A stretch of 59,145 nucleotides of DNA. Origin: Sistotremastrum niveocremeum HHB9708 (Eukaryota; Basidiomycota; Agaricomycetes; Sistotremastrales; Sistotremastraceae). The notes under the pieces are model-generated. The model worked only from the letters and a program-made list of their open reading frames with translations, ran no database searches and was not told the origin of the DNA. Below are positions 44,875-57,300 of the stretch, in pieces. Positions within the stretch are counted from its first letter, which is position 1, and the number at the start of each line of letters is the position of its first letter. The position numbers were made by a program, and so were the translations under genes. Location of the stretch: NCBI GenBank assembly GCA_001630475.1, contig KV419415.1, forward strand, positions 372,951 to 432,095, in the 5' to 3' direction.

Positions 44875-46146
44875 TCAAGGGAACCACGCGCCGTAAGCCA
44901 ATCCTCGAATCAAGCTCACTCCCACAATCCGTTCTTGAGGCAACCATAATCCTCGGGCAATCCAAACGTCACTCCAATATCTCCCCGTCCATAGCAGTGC
45001 GATCCAAGTCCACGATCGAACGATAAGCGCATGGTATCGTCCTCCGAAGGCCCTCGCGAAGGGCTTGACAACCGCATACTCGGCAATGAGCGCGATGGGT
45101 TGGGAGAGGAAGAACAGAAGGATGGACCTGTCGAAGAATAGATGCGATGGGTTATAAGGATGGGGAAAGAGCTCCAGTCGATGAATGATGAGAACGTGTA
45201 GGAGTGCGGAAAGGAAGAATGTTACGAGCTTCTTCACAATTGAGGCAAATGTGGCGGAGGTTCGAGATGCCATGAAGGAGACTGGAATGAAGGACAGGCG
45301 GTGAAACACCCGGCGGAAGATGAAATGCCAACGATTTGACCAGAAGTCGGACAAGGAGTGGGAATGGAATGGTCGATCGAACATCGGAGGCCAACCTCCT
45401 GGATCTCCTCCCAACGAGACAGCTGTTAAGCTGAATATTGTGAACGGAAAGGTGATGGCCAGAAATGTGCATGTGCAAACTGAAATTGCAAGCGGGATCT
45501 GCATGAGAACAGGCAAAGAGGTGATAGGATACTGAAGGGCCAATGGGTCTCCAGTCTGCTGATAAGCCCAGGTCTGCCAAGGGCGCGCTTTGTCCATCGT
45601 GTCTATGAGATCCAGGATCAAATACTGCTGAAGCAGCCATTTGAAGTTCGATATGAGGAAAGTGCGCCGATCCTGGGGTGGCTTAATGAATTGGGGCGGA
45701 ATAAAATCCCAATGTGTCCCAGAGAACCAGCTCGAGCCACGTAAATTGGTGCATAGATCGAATGCATAGGCCATGTATCCCCGGGTAGTGTCAGGGAGCA
45801 GTTGGGGAACGCCATCTTTGATCCAGAAAGGGGGAGTGACATCCCATAGTCCCACCAACGACGTCTCGATCACTCTCATACATCCGTAGAGACATACAGT
45901 TGCGAGTCCCAATGAGACCGAATGTGTAGGGCTCTCGTATCTTCCATATCCAAAATCGTAGAAGAAATATAGCGCTGGAGGTGTCAAGAACACACGAATG
46001 AAGGGCGCATACGGCGACTTAGACGGCAATGTCGCGGCCGACACAAATAATAGGGTGAATCCCACTATAAGTGATGGATATGCATCCAATGGGATAAGAA
46101 GACATGGCATGAAGCCGCCTCCAATTTCAGCCCATGAAGGTGCCAT
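44875..46146 (-). CDS. Wax-synthase-domain membrane acyltransferase
   Basis: A single exon of 423 residues (MAPSWAEIGGGFMPCLLIPL...) with about eight hydrophobic segments. The motif LSDFWSNRWHFIFRRVFHR near residue 275 is the signature of the wax-synthase domain (distant MBOAT relatives), with the His expected in acyl transfer. Family members in fungi acylate alcohols or terpenoid products in the ER membrane, often within metabolite clusters. No biosynthetic neighbours are present here, so the substrate cannot be inferred. Length is normal for the family and no intron is needed. Confidence 0.8.
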   Translation of the reverse strand: MAPSWAEIGGGFMPCLLIPLDAYPSLIVGFTLLFVSAATLPSKSPYAPFIRVFLTPPALYFFYDFGYGRYESPTHSVSLGLATVCLYGCMRVIETSLVGLWDVTPPFWIKDGVPQLLPDTTRGYMAYAFDLCTNLRGSSWFSGTHWDFIPPQFIKPPQDRRTFLISNFKWLLQQYLILDLIDTMDKARPWQTWAYQQTGDPLALQYPITSLPVLMQIPLAISVCTCTFLAITFPFTIFSLTAVSLGGDPGGWPPMFDRPFHSHSLSDFWSNRWHFIFRRVFHRLSFIPVSFMASRTSATFASIVKKLVTFFLSALLHVLIIHRLELFPHPYNPSHLFFDRSILLFFLSQPIALIAEYAVVKPFARAFGGRYHALIVRSWTWIALLWTGRYWSDVWIARGLWLPQERIVGVSLIRGLAYGAWFP

Positions 46147-46514
46147 CGCCTGTAGCTAGAGGGAACGGTTCGTCGTGAGATGATGTAGCCACCAGCGTCC
46201 TCATGACTGCTTACGAACAACGTTGATGTCTTTCAACCAGGAGGTGGCCTACAGTACGACTTAGGGAGAACGTGGAAGTGAACGGCGTAGTCAGGTCTCG
46301 ACATGATGGGCGCCGTCCATGGAAATTTAGTCGCCGACGTGACGCGCGACGTCGGCTACTACAGTAGTAAGGCGAGTTCACTGGCACGGATCAAGCTATC
46401 AAGGACGACTGGCATACATGAGGCATGTCGAAGATAGAGGGGATATTAAGATTGCGCTGCTACCCACGCGGATATCATTATCTATAACAAACCAATTATT
46501 ATCAAGCCCTGTAG
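46147..46514. other. Intergenic between wax-synthase-like gene and SPF1
   Basis: No gene seen. It holds the promoter of the wax-synthase-like gene and the 3' flank of SPF1. Confidence 0.4.
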
Positions 46515-49500
46515 CTACTGAGCTTTCTTCGCAGCTGCCTCAACAGCCTTCTCAGCGGCAGCCTTGGCGTCATCTTCCTTCTTTTTAACCTCTTCAATAG
46601 CCCGACGAGCTTCCCTTCTTTCACGTCCGCGAGTGATGAAAGGCTTAGGAAGCAGATCAGCGAAGAAATGTTTGCAGGCGACTTCGACGATCCAACAGCC
46701 GACGAAGTCGAGGACCATTGACGACGTGAGACGGAACATGAACTGAAAGAAACCAAGGTGAGATAAGGAATGGATCGCGGAATGGAAGCAAGAGGACGTA
46801 CAGAAGATTTCATCTCAACAATTTGTAGCCATCGGTTGAGCTCGGGCATGAAATCCGTGGCTCCGCAGAAAGCGACTGCACCAGCACCGACGAGACCCCA
46901 ATAAAGCGCGGAATTTTCGCGAATGCCTTCACGGAAGGGACGACCCTGTATACCCAGAAGCTTCAGTTGATGATCATCATGAGTGATCAAAGACACAAAC
47001 CTGGAAGTTGATGGCGAAGGTTGAGACCTGCTGACTGAGACCGAGAAGATAGATAGCGGTGTTCAACAAGCTTGGCTCGAACTTGGCTTCCAGGTCGATC
47101 TCCCCACGGCTGTATATACTTTCAGGACAACTCTTAACCGGACTACAGAGATTCGTACCTTTCGTATTGATTCGACAACGCAGTGATATAGAGCAAAGAC
47201 GCGATGTGAATCGCGAACTGAATCAAGACAGACAGAAGGACGTAAAGATTGAAGATATTTCCGAGCGGGCGTTCTCGAGAAAGCTTGTCCACAGGCTACA
47301 CGGCATCCTATCAGTGTCAAGTGGCATCGCGATTATCGGATGGCGTACCTTCGCGCGAGATATACACAAGAAACACACACTCATTAACATGCCTGTGATG
47401 GTAATTTGGTAATCACCGAACTTGATACCATCGAGATACATGACCGATAACGAATACGCAGTGATGAGACAGTTCAATGCCAAGATCTTGTACATCTGTA
47501 CGGTGGCAACGAGAGTACATCTGCCCTGTCGGATGATATGTGCAACTGAAATAGCCATCAGTACATTCATATGTACGGCGAAGAGGGAGGAGCGCGTACT
47601 GGAGGATACGTTTGACAGCTTAGACGTGAAAGGGGCCGCGCATGACGCGTCTCCCAGTTTGATCTTCGGCGGTTCATCTTCATCGCCCATCTCCGCCATC
47701 TTATCAGTAATCGCAGCTAAATCGAACTACGAAGATATCACCATCCCAATCAGTCAATACTCATCCAACAAAATTTATGAGCACAAACCTTCTCCATAGG
47801 ATTCTTCTTCCTAGCATCCTGCTGCTTTGCCAAAGCCTCTTGTTGCGTCTTCACCAAATCCGGATACATATGCGCAATAGCAGGCGGAACAGGCGGAGGA
47901 GGCGCATTGAACCTAGCGCTCATCTTCAATTGAGTTTCATAGACCTTCTTGACTCTCTCCGCTTTTTGATGTTCAGCGATCTTCTGAAGATCCTCAGGCG
48001 TCCCGTCGAGTAGCGCAACGCCGATATGAGCCTGTTTGAGAGCGCCGACATCGTTGGTTCCGTCGCCTGCCATGAGAGTGATATAGCCGAGGGTTTTGAG
48101 AGTCGTCAGGATGAACTCTTTCTGGGAGGGCGACACGCGTGCGTAGACGTATGTGTTTGATATCAGTTCTTGAGCGGCATCGGGATTTGACTGATTTTCG
48201 TATTGCTTCAAAGCAGCGCCGGTGACGCAGATGTCGTACTTCTCAAAGAGAGATTTATCGAAAGGTTGGGTGGGATCCACGGAAATGACGACAGATTCGT
48301 CCGTAGTGCGCCACGCCAGATCTACCGGACGGTTCAGAGGAATTTCGGTATAAATTACTCGATAACGGTACCTTGAGGATTCTTCGGGTTCTCCTTCAAA
48401 TCCAAGATCAAAGCCTCCCGATCAACGATCTCGACATCTTTAGCAACGTGCACCGCAGTGAGCGGGTTGTCTCCGGTGATCATAATGCACTGATGCGATC
48501 GCCATCAGATTTTTCACACGGAGCTTGCCAAGCGAAAGGAACGTACGCGATGTGAAGAATCAGCTAACATCTTGAGTGTCTCGATCGCATCTGCCTTGAG
48601 GGGACAGTGGAAAATGAGGAATCCGGCGAAGGTCAAGTGGCTTTCGGCTTGTTCTCTTGTGATCTTGTTGATCTGTGCGGAAGGTAATCATGAGATTCTA
48701 TCTTGAAGAAATTAAACGACCAAAATGACGCACCTTATCCGTTGACAGGAGATCCATCTCCTTATATCCGAGAGCTAAGACACGACTTCCCCTCCTTGTA
48801 TACCACTTGAAGGTTTCATCATATCGATCCGGCACCGTCGAGAGCATAGTCTTAATCGTCTCCGGAGCGCCTTTAACAGCAATGACAGTCTTCCCCTTTC
48901 CTTCCTTGATAGTGCTAATAGTCGACATCCTCTTGAGTGCACTAGAGAACTGGAATCTTCGGCGGATATTAAGAGAGACTTTGTGATGCGAGTTTGAGGA
49001 CGCCGAAGGAGAGACGACGTCGCCTTTGGATAGTTCCCAGTCTAGAGATTGGAGAGTTGTTTTTTCCATTGGATCGCCGACGAGTGTTCCGTCGTCCAGG
49101 AGGACGAGAGCGTGTGCTGCGGCAAGTGTTATCGTAGTCTGAAGGCTGGTAGCTTTGATATCCTTGAGCTTCAACTTGTCTTCCTTGCTGCACTGATTGT
49201 CAGCGTCTAATCCGACGGGCTTTGTGGAAGACTTACTCGACGCCTGCAACACCCTCTACGACAAGGTTTTCCGCAGTGATGGTGCCGGTCTTATCAAAAC
49301 AACACACATCAACCCGTCCCGCAAATGGAATCCTGAAAGGCTCCGTACAAAAGATTGCATGTTTCCCCAATGCCACCAAACTAGCATTCACAGCCAAACT
49401 CAACTCCATCGGCAACTCAGGAGGAACAACACTCGTAATGATCAAAATACAGTCCAACAAAAGTTTAGATTTCTTAAGACCACGTTCGAGGCCTCGTACC

Positions 49501-50799
49501 CAGACGTACCACGACGCAGCGATAGCGAAGATAAGGAGGAAACCGATGAAGAGGAATGATTCGACGTTGTTAGCTGATACGCGTTCGGTAGAGAATATCA
49601 TCGTTCGGACGAGTTGGCCTTGAGTGGTTCCGAATCCTGTTCGGAGGACGACGGCGCGACAGCCACCATCGGGAGTTCCGGCAGTCTCGTTGGATGTCGT
49701 CTGAAGAACTCTAGTTCCGCCAAAAAGGACGTTGCCTTTGTGTGCGTCATCCACTGAGACGGGAGTCTCAGGAGGCAAAAGCTCTATGGATTCTTTAAGA
49801 AGAGGTGTAGATTCGCCTGAAAGCATCGCTTCGTTGACGATAGCTGTGCCTTTGATAAGTAGGAGATCGGCCGGTATGACCGTTTCTGCAGCTTGAGTAC
49901 GGACGACAGATACGATGTCATTAGGAAGGAGTTCGTCAGTCTTGATCGTGACCCATTGTCCATCTCGAAGACATTGGATGGGGAATGGCTCGATGGACAT
50001 AGTGCGGAATTCTTGGAGAGTGCGTACTCTCTGCCAAACGACGGTGCATTCGAACATGATAAGCATGAATGCTGTGAACATGGAGTAATACCAATATTCG
50101 TCGAGACACCAGAGTGCCACGCAGAACATTTGGAAGACGAAGAATGGAGCTGTGGCATGCTCTGAGAAGAGAGCAGTGAATGATGGGATGGGGATGTCGA
50201 AAGTGTTCTTTCCGAATAGTGACAGCAGAGGGGGAAGCTCTGGAGTCGTAAGGCCTTTCGCGCTCGAATACGTCGCTAATGGATGATGGGCTGCTGAGGG
50301 GTAGGGAAGACGGGTAAACGTCGAAGGCGGAGAGTAGATGTAGGTCTCATGCTGATAAGAGAACGTGTATTTCGGTTCGCCCGACGAGAAGTCCTTGACA
50401 AGAGTGACAATCTCTGCTTGCCCACGATGCTTAGCAGGGATGATCCGCACACAATCCGCCGTCTCCAGGCTCGACGCTGGCTTCGCAGTGACCCAAGCTC
50501 TAGCTCCTGAACTCCATCTCGTTATCAGGAAACTCAGGGCATGCGTCAGCCCTAGTGTAACGCAAGCCAGGAAAGTCCATTCCTCTGACTTCAACCAGTC
50601 GTCGTACTTGACATAGTAGGTGTAGGCGAGCAGGGGGTAAAAGGGAAGAATTGGGACAGCATATATGTGCCTCCAGAGTGGTATCGACTTGTGCAAGGTT
50701 GCACGCTCTATCTCTGTCGATTTGACAGTTATCGTCGTCCTGAATATTTGTCAGATCAACCCAGCCACATCGCGACGACGACGACGTTAACACTCACAT
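46515..50799 (-). CDS. SPF1: P5A-type ATPase (ER transmembrane-helix dislocase), SPF1/ATP13A1 orthologue
   Basis: All P-type ATPase landmarks occur in order on the minus strand. They are an N-terminal membrane region ([20 protein letters not shown]), NSFDIPIP-like [12 protein letters not shown], the actuator [12 protein letters not shown], the P5A-specific [13 protein letters not shown], phosphorylation site CCFDKTGT, nucleotide-binding [17 protein letters not shown] and hinge [21 protein letters not shown] basic coiled tail rich in Lys/Ala ends at 46515. Length and order match yeast Spf1, which removes mistargeted membrane helices from the ER and affects Mn2+ and sterol homeostasis. The best start places A and T of the ATG at 50799-50798 and G at 50739, across a GTGAGT...CAG intron, giving [19 protein letters not shown]. 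At least seven introns are present. Confidence 0.9.
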
Positions 50800-51242
50800 A
50801 TTATATTCTATCTCCTCAAAGACACGGGAGCCTAGTTGGTTCAAATCAAAGAACGGTTGAGGCAGCCAGGATTACGACTGGCCGCGCCTGAGAAGGACAC
50901 GACTGAGATTTTTGACGAGGTGGAAGAGCCGCGTCAGGTTCGCTTATGTAATCGAGCCGGGTCCCTGAGCTGTGCCTTGTCGCCTTGGATGACGTAAGCT
51001 GCACCTTCTCTCCGGAACCGTTCGTCTTGGCCGTTGCCTGGACGAGATCCAAGCCATGAACTCGATATTTCTTATCAGAGATGAACTTCACGCTAGCATG
51101 GTTCAGGATCGGTTGACGACTCGCAAAGGCTTAAGTCTTATTGTTCAAAGTCTGGAAAGTGCAGTGCATGAAATGTGAGTCGCTCACGAGACGCTGAACC
51201 AGACAAGTTCAACCCTAACATTCGACGATTTCTAGTAAAGAT
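50800..51242. promoter_or_regulatory. Divergent promoter region, SPF1 (-) and F-box gene (+)
   Basis: 443 bp between start codons. The 5' UTR of SPF1 must begin here because its start codon is split by an intron. No TATA box is evident. Confidence 0.35.
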
Positions 51243-53047
51243 ATGATGGCCTACAATTACGAGGTTGAAAGCCGGCCTCGAGAAGAAGAAGCGTTATTCC
51301 AGGAGTCCGGTAAGTGGATGGCATGTCCAGCTTCACAATCTGAAACTGAGTATGTCGGGCTGTGCAGATCCTATGACCTTCCTACGATGGGACACACTGA
51401 GGAAGGTCGAGCGGATTCATAACCATGTGAACCAGTCGTTCGCCCAAGCTATTGCCGACGTCGCCGAGCGCTCGAACCTATATACCGGGATTGCTCGTCT
51501 ACCAGAAGAACTACTATCCGATATCTTCACCACATATGTGGAAGATCAGATGGATTTAGACAAGGACATCAGAGTTTCGAAAAGAGTCGTTCCGAAATCG
51601 CGTTCTTGGACAAAGATAATGACTGTGTGCGTTGTATCTCTCCTTCATTCAACGACCGGATCTTAAAGGCGTCTGCAGATGTAAACGATGGAATGAAATA
51701 ATCAAATCGACCACTGGTGTATGGAGCTTCATCGACCTGTCTTGGGCACCCACAATCGTCAACTACCACACAACTCTTCTCAAGAGTGCCCCCCTGCACA
51801 TCGTTTGGAACAACATCATCCAATCCAGCCCCACCCAAACCGAATTCATAACCTCAAGAATGTCCAATATACAAGATCTGAGATTAGCATGGCGCTATCC
51901 GAAATGGCCGGACGACACTCATTCCCAATTTATCGAGTTCTGGAAGACGTGCATGAATGATCCAGCACCGCAACTGAGGCTCTTGAACTTGAACTTGGGA
52001 CCACATCATAGTTCACATACGAAACTGCCTGCACTGAACACGCCAGCTCTTAAGAACCTTCGAATGGCATATTGCTTCCCTTCAGGACCCCTCCCGCCCT
52101 CACTCCAAACGCTCCACATCACGACACACCTGAACACAGTAACCTTCCAAGAAGTCTTCCGAGCCCTTTCTCAATGCCCTCTTCTCAAATCATGTATCTT
52201 CGAAGTCCCATCAGGGACACCAACCGTCGAATGGCCCATAACAGACTTCCCGGATCCTCTCCATCTTCCCAACTTGCGACACCTGAAAATCGGTGTATTC
52301 TCCCACGTTCAGACGAACTGGCTCATGGATCGAATCATTCCCGTTACACTTCCCTCACTCGAAGTTGCATCTCTCTGCCCCCTCGATGTACCTCCCGTCT
52401 TCGCCATCCCCAAAATCTTCCAACCTTACGCGGCTCAAGCTACAGACCTCGACGTCCTAGGTTTCCGCTTCCGATATGCCCGGCACGGGAACGAAAGCGA
52501 AGACAAGAAGAACGACTATAAACATACATTCAGCTTCAACGTCTCCCACGCAGTCCCTTGGGACAATCCACTCCCCACAATAAATTTCTCCCCTATCATC
52601 CCCTCATTCACCTCTCTCAAGAAATTGAGCATCGAACAATATATGCCTTCTCAACAAGCAGCCTGGATCCAAGCTCTCCGTTCATTCACTCGATTAATCG
52701 AATTGCGCATTGCAGGCATGCAAACGGATATTCCGGGTATCCTTCAAGTGCTGGATGAAGAACTTCCAAGCATATGTCCGGAATTGAGGGTGTTGGGACT
52801 GAAGAGTACAGGTCCGACTTGGGGCGTTGCAGGATGGGCGGCGGAGCCGCCTGATGACGAGGAAGCGCAGGCGGCTCAGATAGCTCTGACAGAGGCTTCG
52901 TTGGAGTCATTCTTGATCAGTCGGGACGCGAGGAATATTGGACTTGAGAAGCTCATTGTGTCGAGAAGTAGTAGTTGGGCCGGCAACTTGGATAGATGGA
53001 AGCCGCACGTCGGGGTTGTGGAGGTTGAAGAACTTTTATGGGGATGA
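51243..53047 (+). CDS. F-box domain protein with LRR-like C-terminus, second copy
   Basis: Exons are 51243-51309, 51368-51626 and 51679-53047 (564 residues) with introns of 58 and 52 nt. The start MMAYNYEVESRPREEEALFQ was chosen because its exon ends with GTAAGT in the phase needed to enter the helix TFLRWDTLRKVERIHNHVNQ. The F-box is IARLPEELLSDIFTTY, continuing over intron 2 into TVCKRWNEIIKSTTGVWSFI. The leucine-rich region ends WAGNLDRWKPHVGVVEVEEL. Intron positions and phases match the gene at 6412-8194. As an SCF substrate receptor its target is unknown. It sits among housekeeping genes 43 kb from its paralogue. Confidence 0.8.
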
Positions 53048-53455
53048 TTGGACATCGGCATGTTCTGAGGTCCAAACGTCGATGAAGCTCCAACCCCATG
53101 AAATCGTGGCGTGGATTTCGAGTATTGCTTGAGCACCTTTTGGGATGAGAAACGGCTCGCAGATTGCAGATTGTAGTATTATCAATTGTACAATATCATC
53201 AACGAGAGAATGGTGTATGCACCTGTAAGACATCGTTAGGACGGCCGGCCTAGAAAGTAATACAGTGACGCACATAGGCGACCTCGGTCGCACGTGAGCA
53301 TGGCACGATGTATGCTAGCCTTCATAGCTTCATAGGTTACAACAGGCACCGCATCTATCGATAGTAGTCAGTCTAGGTTCGATTGAGGGGAATGTATTAG
53401 TGAGGACTCACCTTCAGACCAGTCACCAGTTATGCCACCAATGCGCACGACAATA
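53048..53455. other. Intergenic, convergent 3' flanks
   Basis: Lies between the F-box gene (+) and RPC11 (-). No gene seen. Confidence 0.4.
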
Positions 53456-53949
53456 TCAATCCTCTCTCCACCGGTTTCCACAAGCCTTGTTGGCACATCT
53501 ATAATGAATCGAAATGCATGGTCAGACGAACTATTTCTCCGACGCAGTGCACTCGCCGATAGAAAGTAGTCATCGGCTCATCAGCAGAACGAATTTGAGC
53601 CTGTGTATAAAATGCCTTGGGATGTTCGCACTTCGGGCACATAACTGATCCCATCCATCAGACTAAGTCTATCCCAGCCATAGCCTCGGTCAACGAAGGA
53701 CGTACCTTGGGCCGAGGCACCCGTCTCGTTATCTGCATCCATGACATCCTCAACCACTTTTCTCGTTAGATGAGTTCTCGAAGTCATCTAGTTTATAATT
53801 TCAGATATCTCGAAGATTTGGTGAGACGAAGAAAGGCGTACTTGTTTCGTGATTGGGAATTCATAAGGACAGGTTTGACAGGCCCATTTGTTGTGTCCGG
53901 ATTCAGCAGATATTACGAGGATATTTGCACATGTTGGACAGAATAGCAT
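53456..53949 (-). CDS. RPC11: RNA polymerase III subunit RPC11 (C11, POLR3K)
   Basis: Exons are 53842-53949, 53706-53787, 53557-53644 and 53456-53498 (106 residues, the normal size). The N-terminal zinc ribbon is MLFCPTCANILVI and WACQTCPYEFPITKQ. The C-terminal TFIIS-like ribbon is VMCPKCEHPKAFYTQ, the acidic hairpin QIRSADEPMTTFYR and CANKACGNRWRED. The RSADEP hairpin supplies the catalytic Asp/Glu for RNA cleavage by Pol III, which serves proofreading, termination and reinitiation. Introns 1 and 2 are GT-AG. Intron 3 (53499-53556) begins GCGAGT and ends TATAG, a GC-AG intron; only this donor keeps R-C-A in frame. Confidence 0.92.
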
Positions 53950-54315
53950 CTTCCTTGTGGAAGCCTCTGCGACGCAGTACAGAGGGCGCCGGTAGGTGTA
54001 GTGCAATGGTCGATGGTGGACCGAGAAAAGGTGGCTAGCGGAGATAAGGTCGTTTTCGCCGCGACGCAGAAAGTGTCAGAATTTTGGGAAGGCACGGTGT
54101 CAGATACTCGGTGCGTCTGTTATCAAAAAAGTAATAGTTCTGGAGAGGGTAACCATGAAATATACTGTACAATGTGGAGGTTCGTGATGAGCGTCATCGT
54201 GCATAGACGAGCGTGGGCGTGACAAGAAAAGCAAGAAACCAAAAACATGTACAAGAACAACTCAAGAAAACACAACAATTAAATCAGCATCCACCGTCCT
54301 CCCATCGAGCTGATA
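53950..54315. other. Intergenic between RPC11 and the antiporter
   Basis: No gene seen. It holds the RPC11 promoter and the 3' flank of the antiporter gene. Confidence 0.4.
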
Positions 54316-57300
54316 TCACTCTCCACCAGAGCTACCGGCCTGAATGACAACCATCCCAGCTCCACTCCTGCTCAACAGCACCGACGAAGCGACATCTCCC
54401 ACCGTCTTCCTGACCTCCTGCGCGACACTAGCGTTCCCGCTTCCACTCCCATAGCTGTATTCTTCTAACAGATGTTTCAACTCCGAATGATGTGACTCGA
54501 CAGCCATACGTCTCGACCGCCCAAGAACGATAAGAATTTGTTCGAGTGAGCCTGAGAGTGAATGTTGGAGGGTATCGAGTTGAGAAATGATACTGCGGAG
54601 AGGAGTGGATGTGTGTAGTGTTGATAGAGTGATGCTATTGGATAGAGGAGCTGATTTCGTTAGATTCGTATATTTCTCCCATATCATGTTATCTGCAGTC
54701 TGGGATTGCAGCCTCGTCGCTGTCCCGGGCGCACCATACATCGTCTATAGAAATATCCATTAGCGATACGTTCCCGAGGTAGAGGTAAATTTCTTACAGA
54801 TCCGACAGTCAGACCCTGCGCTGCAAAGACGCTCGCGATAGTATCCTGGTGTTCATCGCCTCCCTCACCGCTACCAGCGCCATCGGCTTCTTCTCTAATG
54901 ATCCTAATAACTCGTGCCTTCACGCTTCGTCCATTACTACAAATCTGTCCCACGAATTCCAAAGCACTTCGATCGTCCGGACCGCCGATGAAAGGGAAGA
55001 AAATGAGCGGCTTCTCGGAGATCCCTCCGATCGAATTCGACGGCTGGGAGAATGAGGATGATATAAGCGGCGGGATAACGAGCGCAACGTCGACGTCGTG
55101 CGCCTTGTTGAACAAGGATCTGGCGAAGTACGAATGAACATTTGACGACGATGACGTCTTCTCTGTCGATTCTGCTCCTGCTCCCGCGGATGTATCTGAA
55201 CTCTTGAATAGACCCTCAAAAGGATTCGGGATGTTGGGCGTAGGTGTGCCACCAGGTACAACAACCCCAGCCGGCGGTGTCGGTGGTTGAACGATGGCTG
55301 CGGGAGGAATCCAATTGACGAATACGAGCTGTCCACTTCCGCCCGGTATCTCTTCGCTTCGGTCTTCAGCGTATTCGACAACACTTTCACTCCAATCTTC
55401 CAGGCTTCGTACAGCAACTCCACTTCGATTGACTTTCATACCGTTCAATTCGGCAAAAGTCCTGAATATTCCGAGAAGAGGGTCGATAGATGAAGACGAT
55501 GCTAAGATGGTAGACTTCATGACTGCGGAGGTACGATCGGAGAGCTCAATCAACCGCAGAGCGGAAAGGAACTGGGGAGGGGCTGGCGGTTTGGCTGTGT
55601 ATGCCGGCGAGGTCACTTCTTGACCGAAACTGGTATGAAGTGTATCGTCATTCTGAGGGTCCATCGGACGCGACGCTATGTCTTCCTCCATGATTGTCGA
55701 CGTCACCTGCTCGAGACTCCTTGGATTCGTAGCACCTGCGGCGGGCGGCACATATCGAGGTCCGGGACGAATAAGTTGGGTAATCATCATGATCCCGGAG
55801 AGATGCTCGATCTTGTCTAATACGACCATGAAGTGATTCCTCCGCTCGACTTCTTTATATCTATCCGAAGCTGCATGGTCTTCGGACGAAAGCGACTCGG
55901 ATTTATCCGTGGATGGCTTGGACATCAATCCTGGTCCTGATTCTAGAGTCGTCTCGGACATGACTGCAGTGTCGGGAGGCGAAAGAGCAGATTTGGCGGG
56001 GCCACTTGTGATGCGAACGCGGCGGTTGGGAGGATAGATCGAGACAACGACAGGGGTGGTGAAGAAGGTCAGAGTGAGAGCCTCTAGAACGAACATGGAA
56101 AAGACGCGTTGTGACAAGATGCCCGCATCAAGACCGACATTGAGCACGATCAACTCCACCAAGCTGTGATACGACGCGTAAGCCGAACCTCGCGATGAGC
56201 GTATAAGAGCCTGACTTACCCTTTACACGACATTAAAGTTCCGATAGTTGCAGCTTCACGACTTTTGAACCCAGCGAAGCGAGCTGCTATCGACGCGCCA
56301 AAGAATTTGCCAAACCACGCCGTGGCAATGATGCCGATGGTGTAACCCCATATGAGACCCGTATCCAGTAAACCGAGGTTCGTCGATAAACCCGATAAAG
56401 TAAAATACTACTATCCGTCAGCTCGAGTCCGTCGGAGAAGTTGAGGCATACCAGAGGAAGGAATATAATCGTAACCATATCCTCTAACTTCTCAGTCAAT
56501 GCGATAGCAAGTCCGTTCTCTCTCGGGATAATCAATCCCGCAAGGAAGCCACCAAAGATGGCATGAACACCAATGGCGTCGGTGAAGAACGCGCTGCCGA
56601 AAACGACGAGCATGGATACGGTCATGAAGAACATTGTGGGACCACTTTCGATCGACCCAGTCCTCCGCGCGAGGATATAGAGAAGCTTCTTGACCGGGAA
56701 TAGGAGGAATATCGTCCAGCCTATACAGCATAGCAGGATGTACAGCGCAGTAAGACCGCTTCCTGCGTTGACCAACGCTACACTCAGTGCAAGCAGTGTC
56801 CAGCCGACAATGTCGTTTCCGACACCCGCACTCAGGACACAGATGCCGACCGTGGTGTCGAGTAGCTTGAGCTCGGTTAAGATGCGACAAAGCACGGGAA
56901 AGGCAGTGATGGAATATGCGACGCAGGTGAAGAGCATGAAGTGGCCGAATGACGTTCCTGGCGTGACCGGAACGACAAATTTCTCATAGATGGCTTTGGA
57001 CATCCCAGCGCCGATCCCGAATGGGAGTAAGATGCCGCCTAGGGATATCGTGATGGATTGTCGCGCATTCTTGCGGATGGATTGGATATCGATTTCGAGG
57101 CCCACGAGAAATAGGAAGAGGACGAGTCCGATGTTTGCGACTAGAGACAAATATGGAATTGAAATAGCTGGAAATATGTGTTGCGTGAAGCCAGGAATGC
57201 GGCCTATATGTGTAGAGTTATGGGTCATCGCACGATTAAGGTCTAGGTGACACAACGTACCCATTGCAGTTGGGCCCAAGATAATTCCACCTATGACCTC

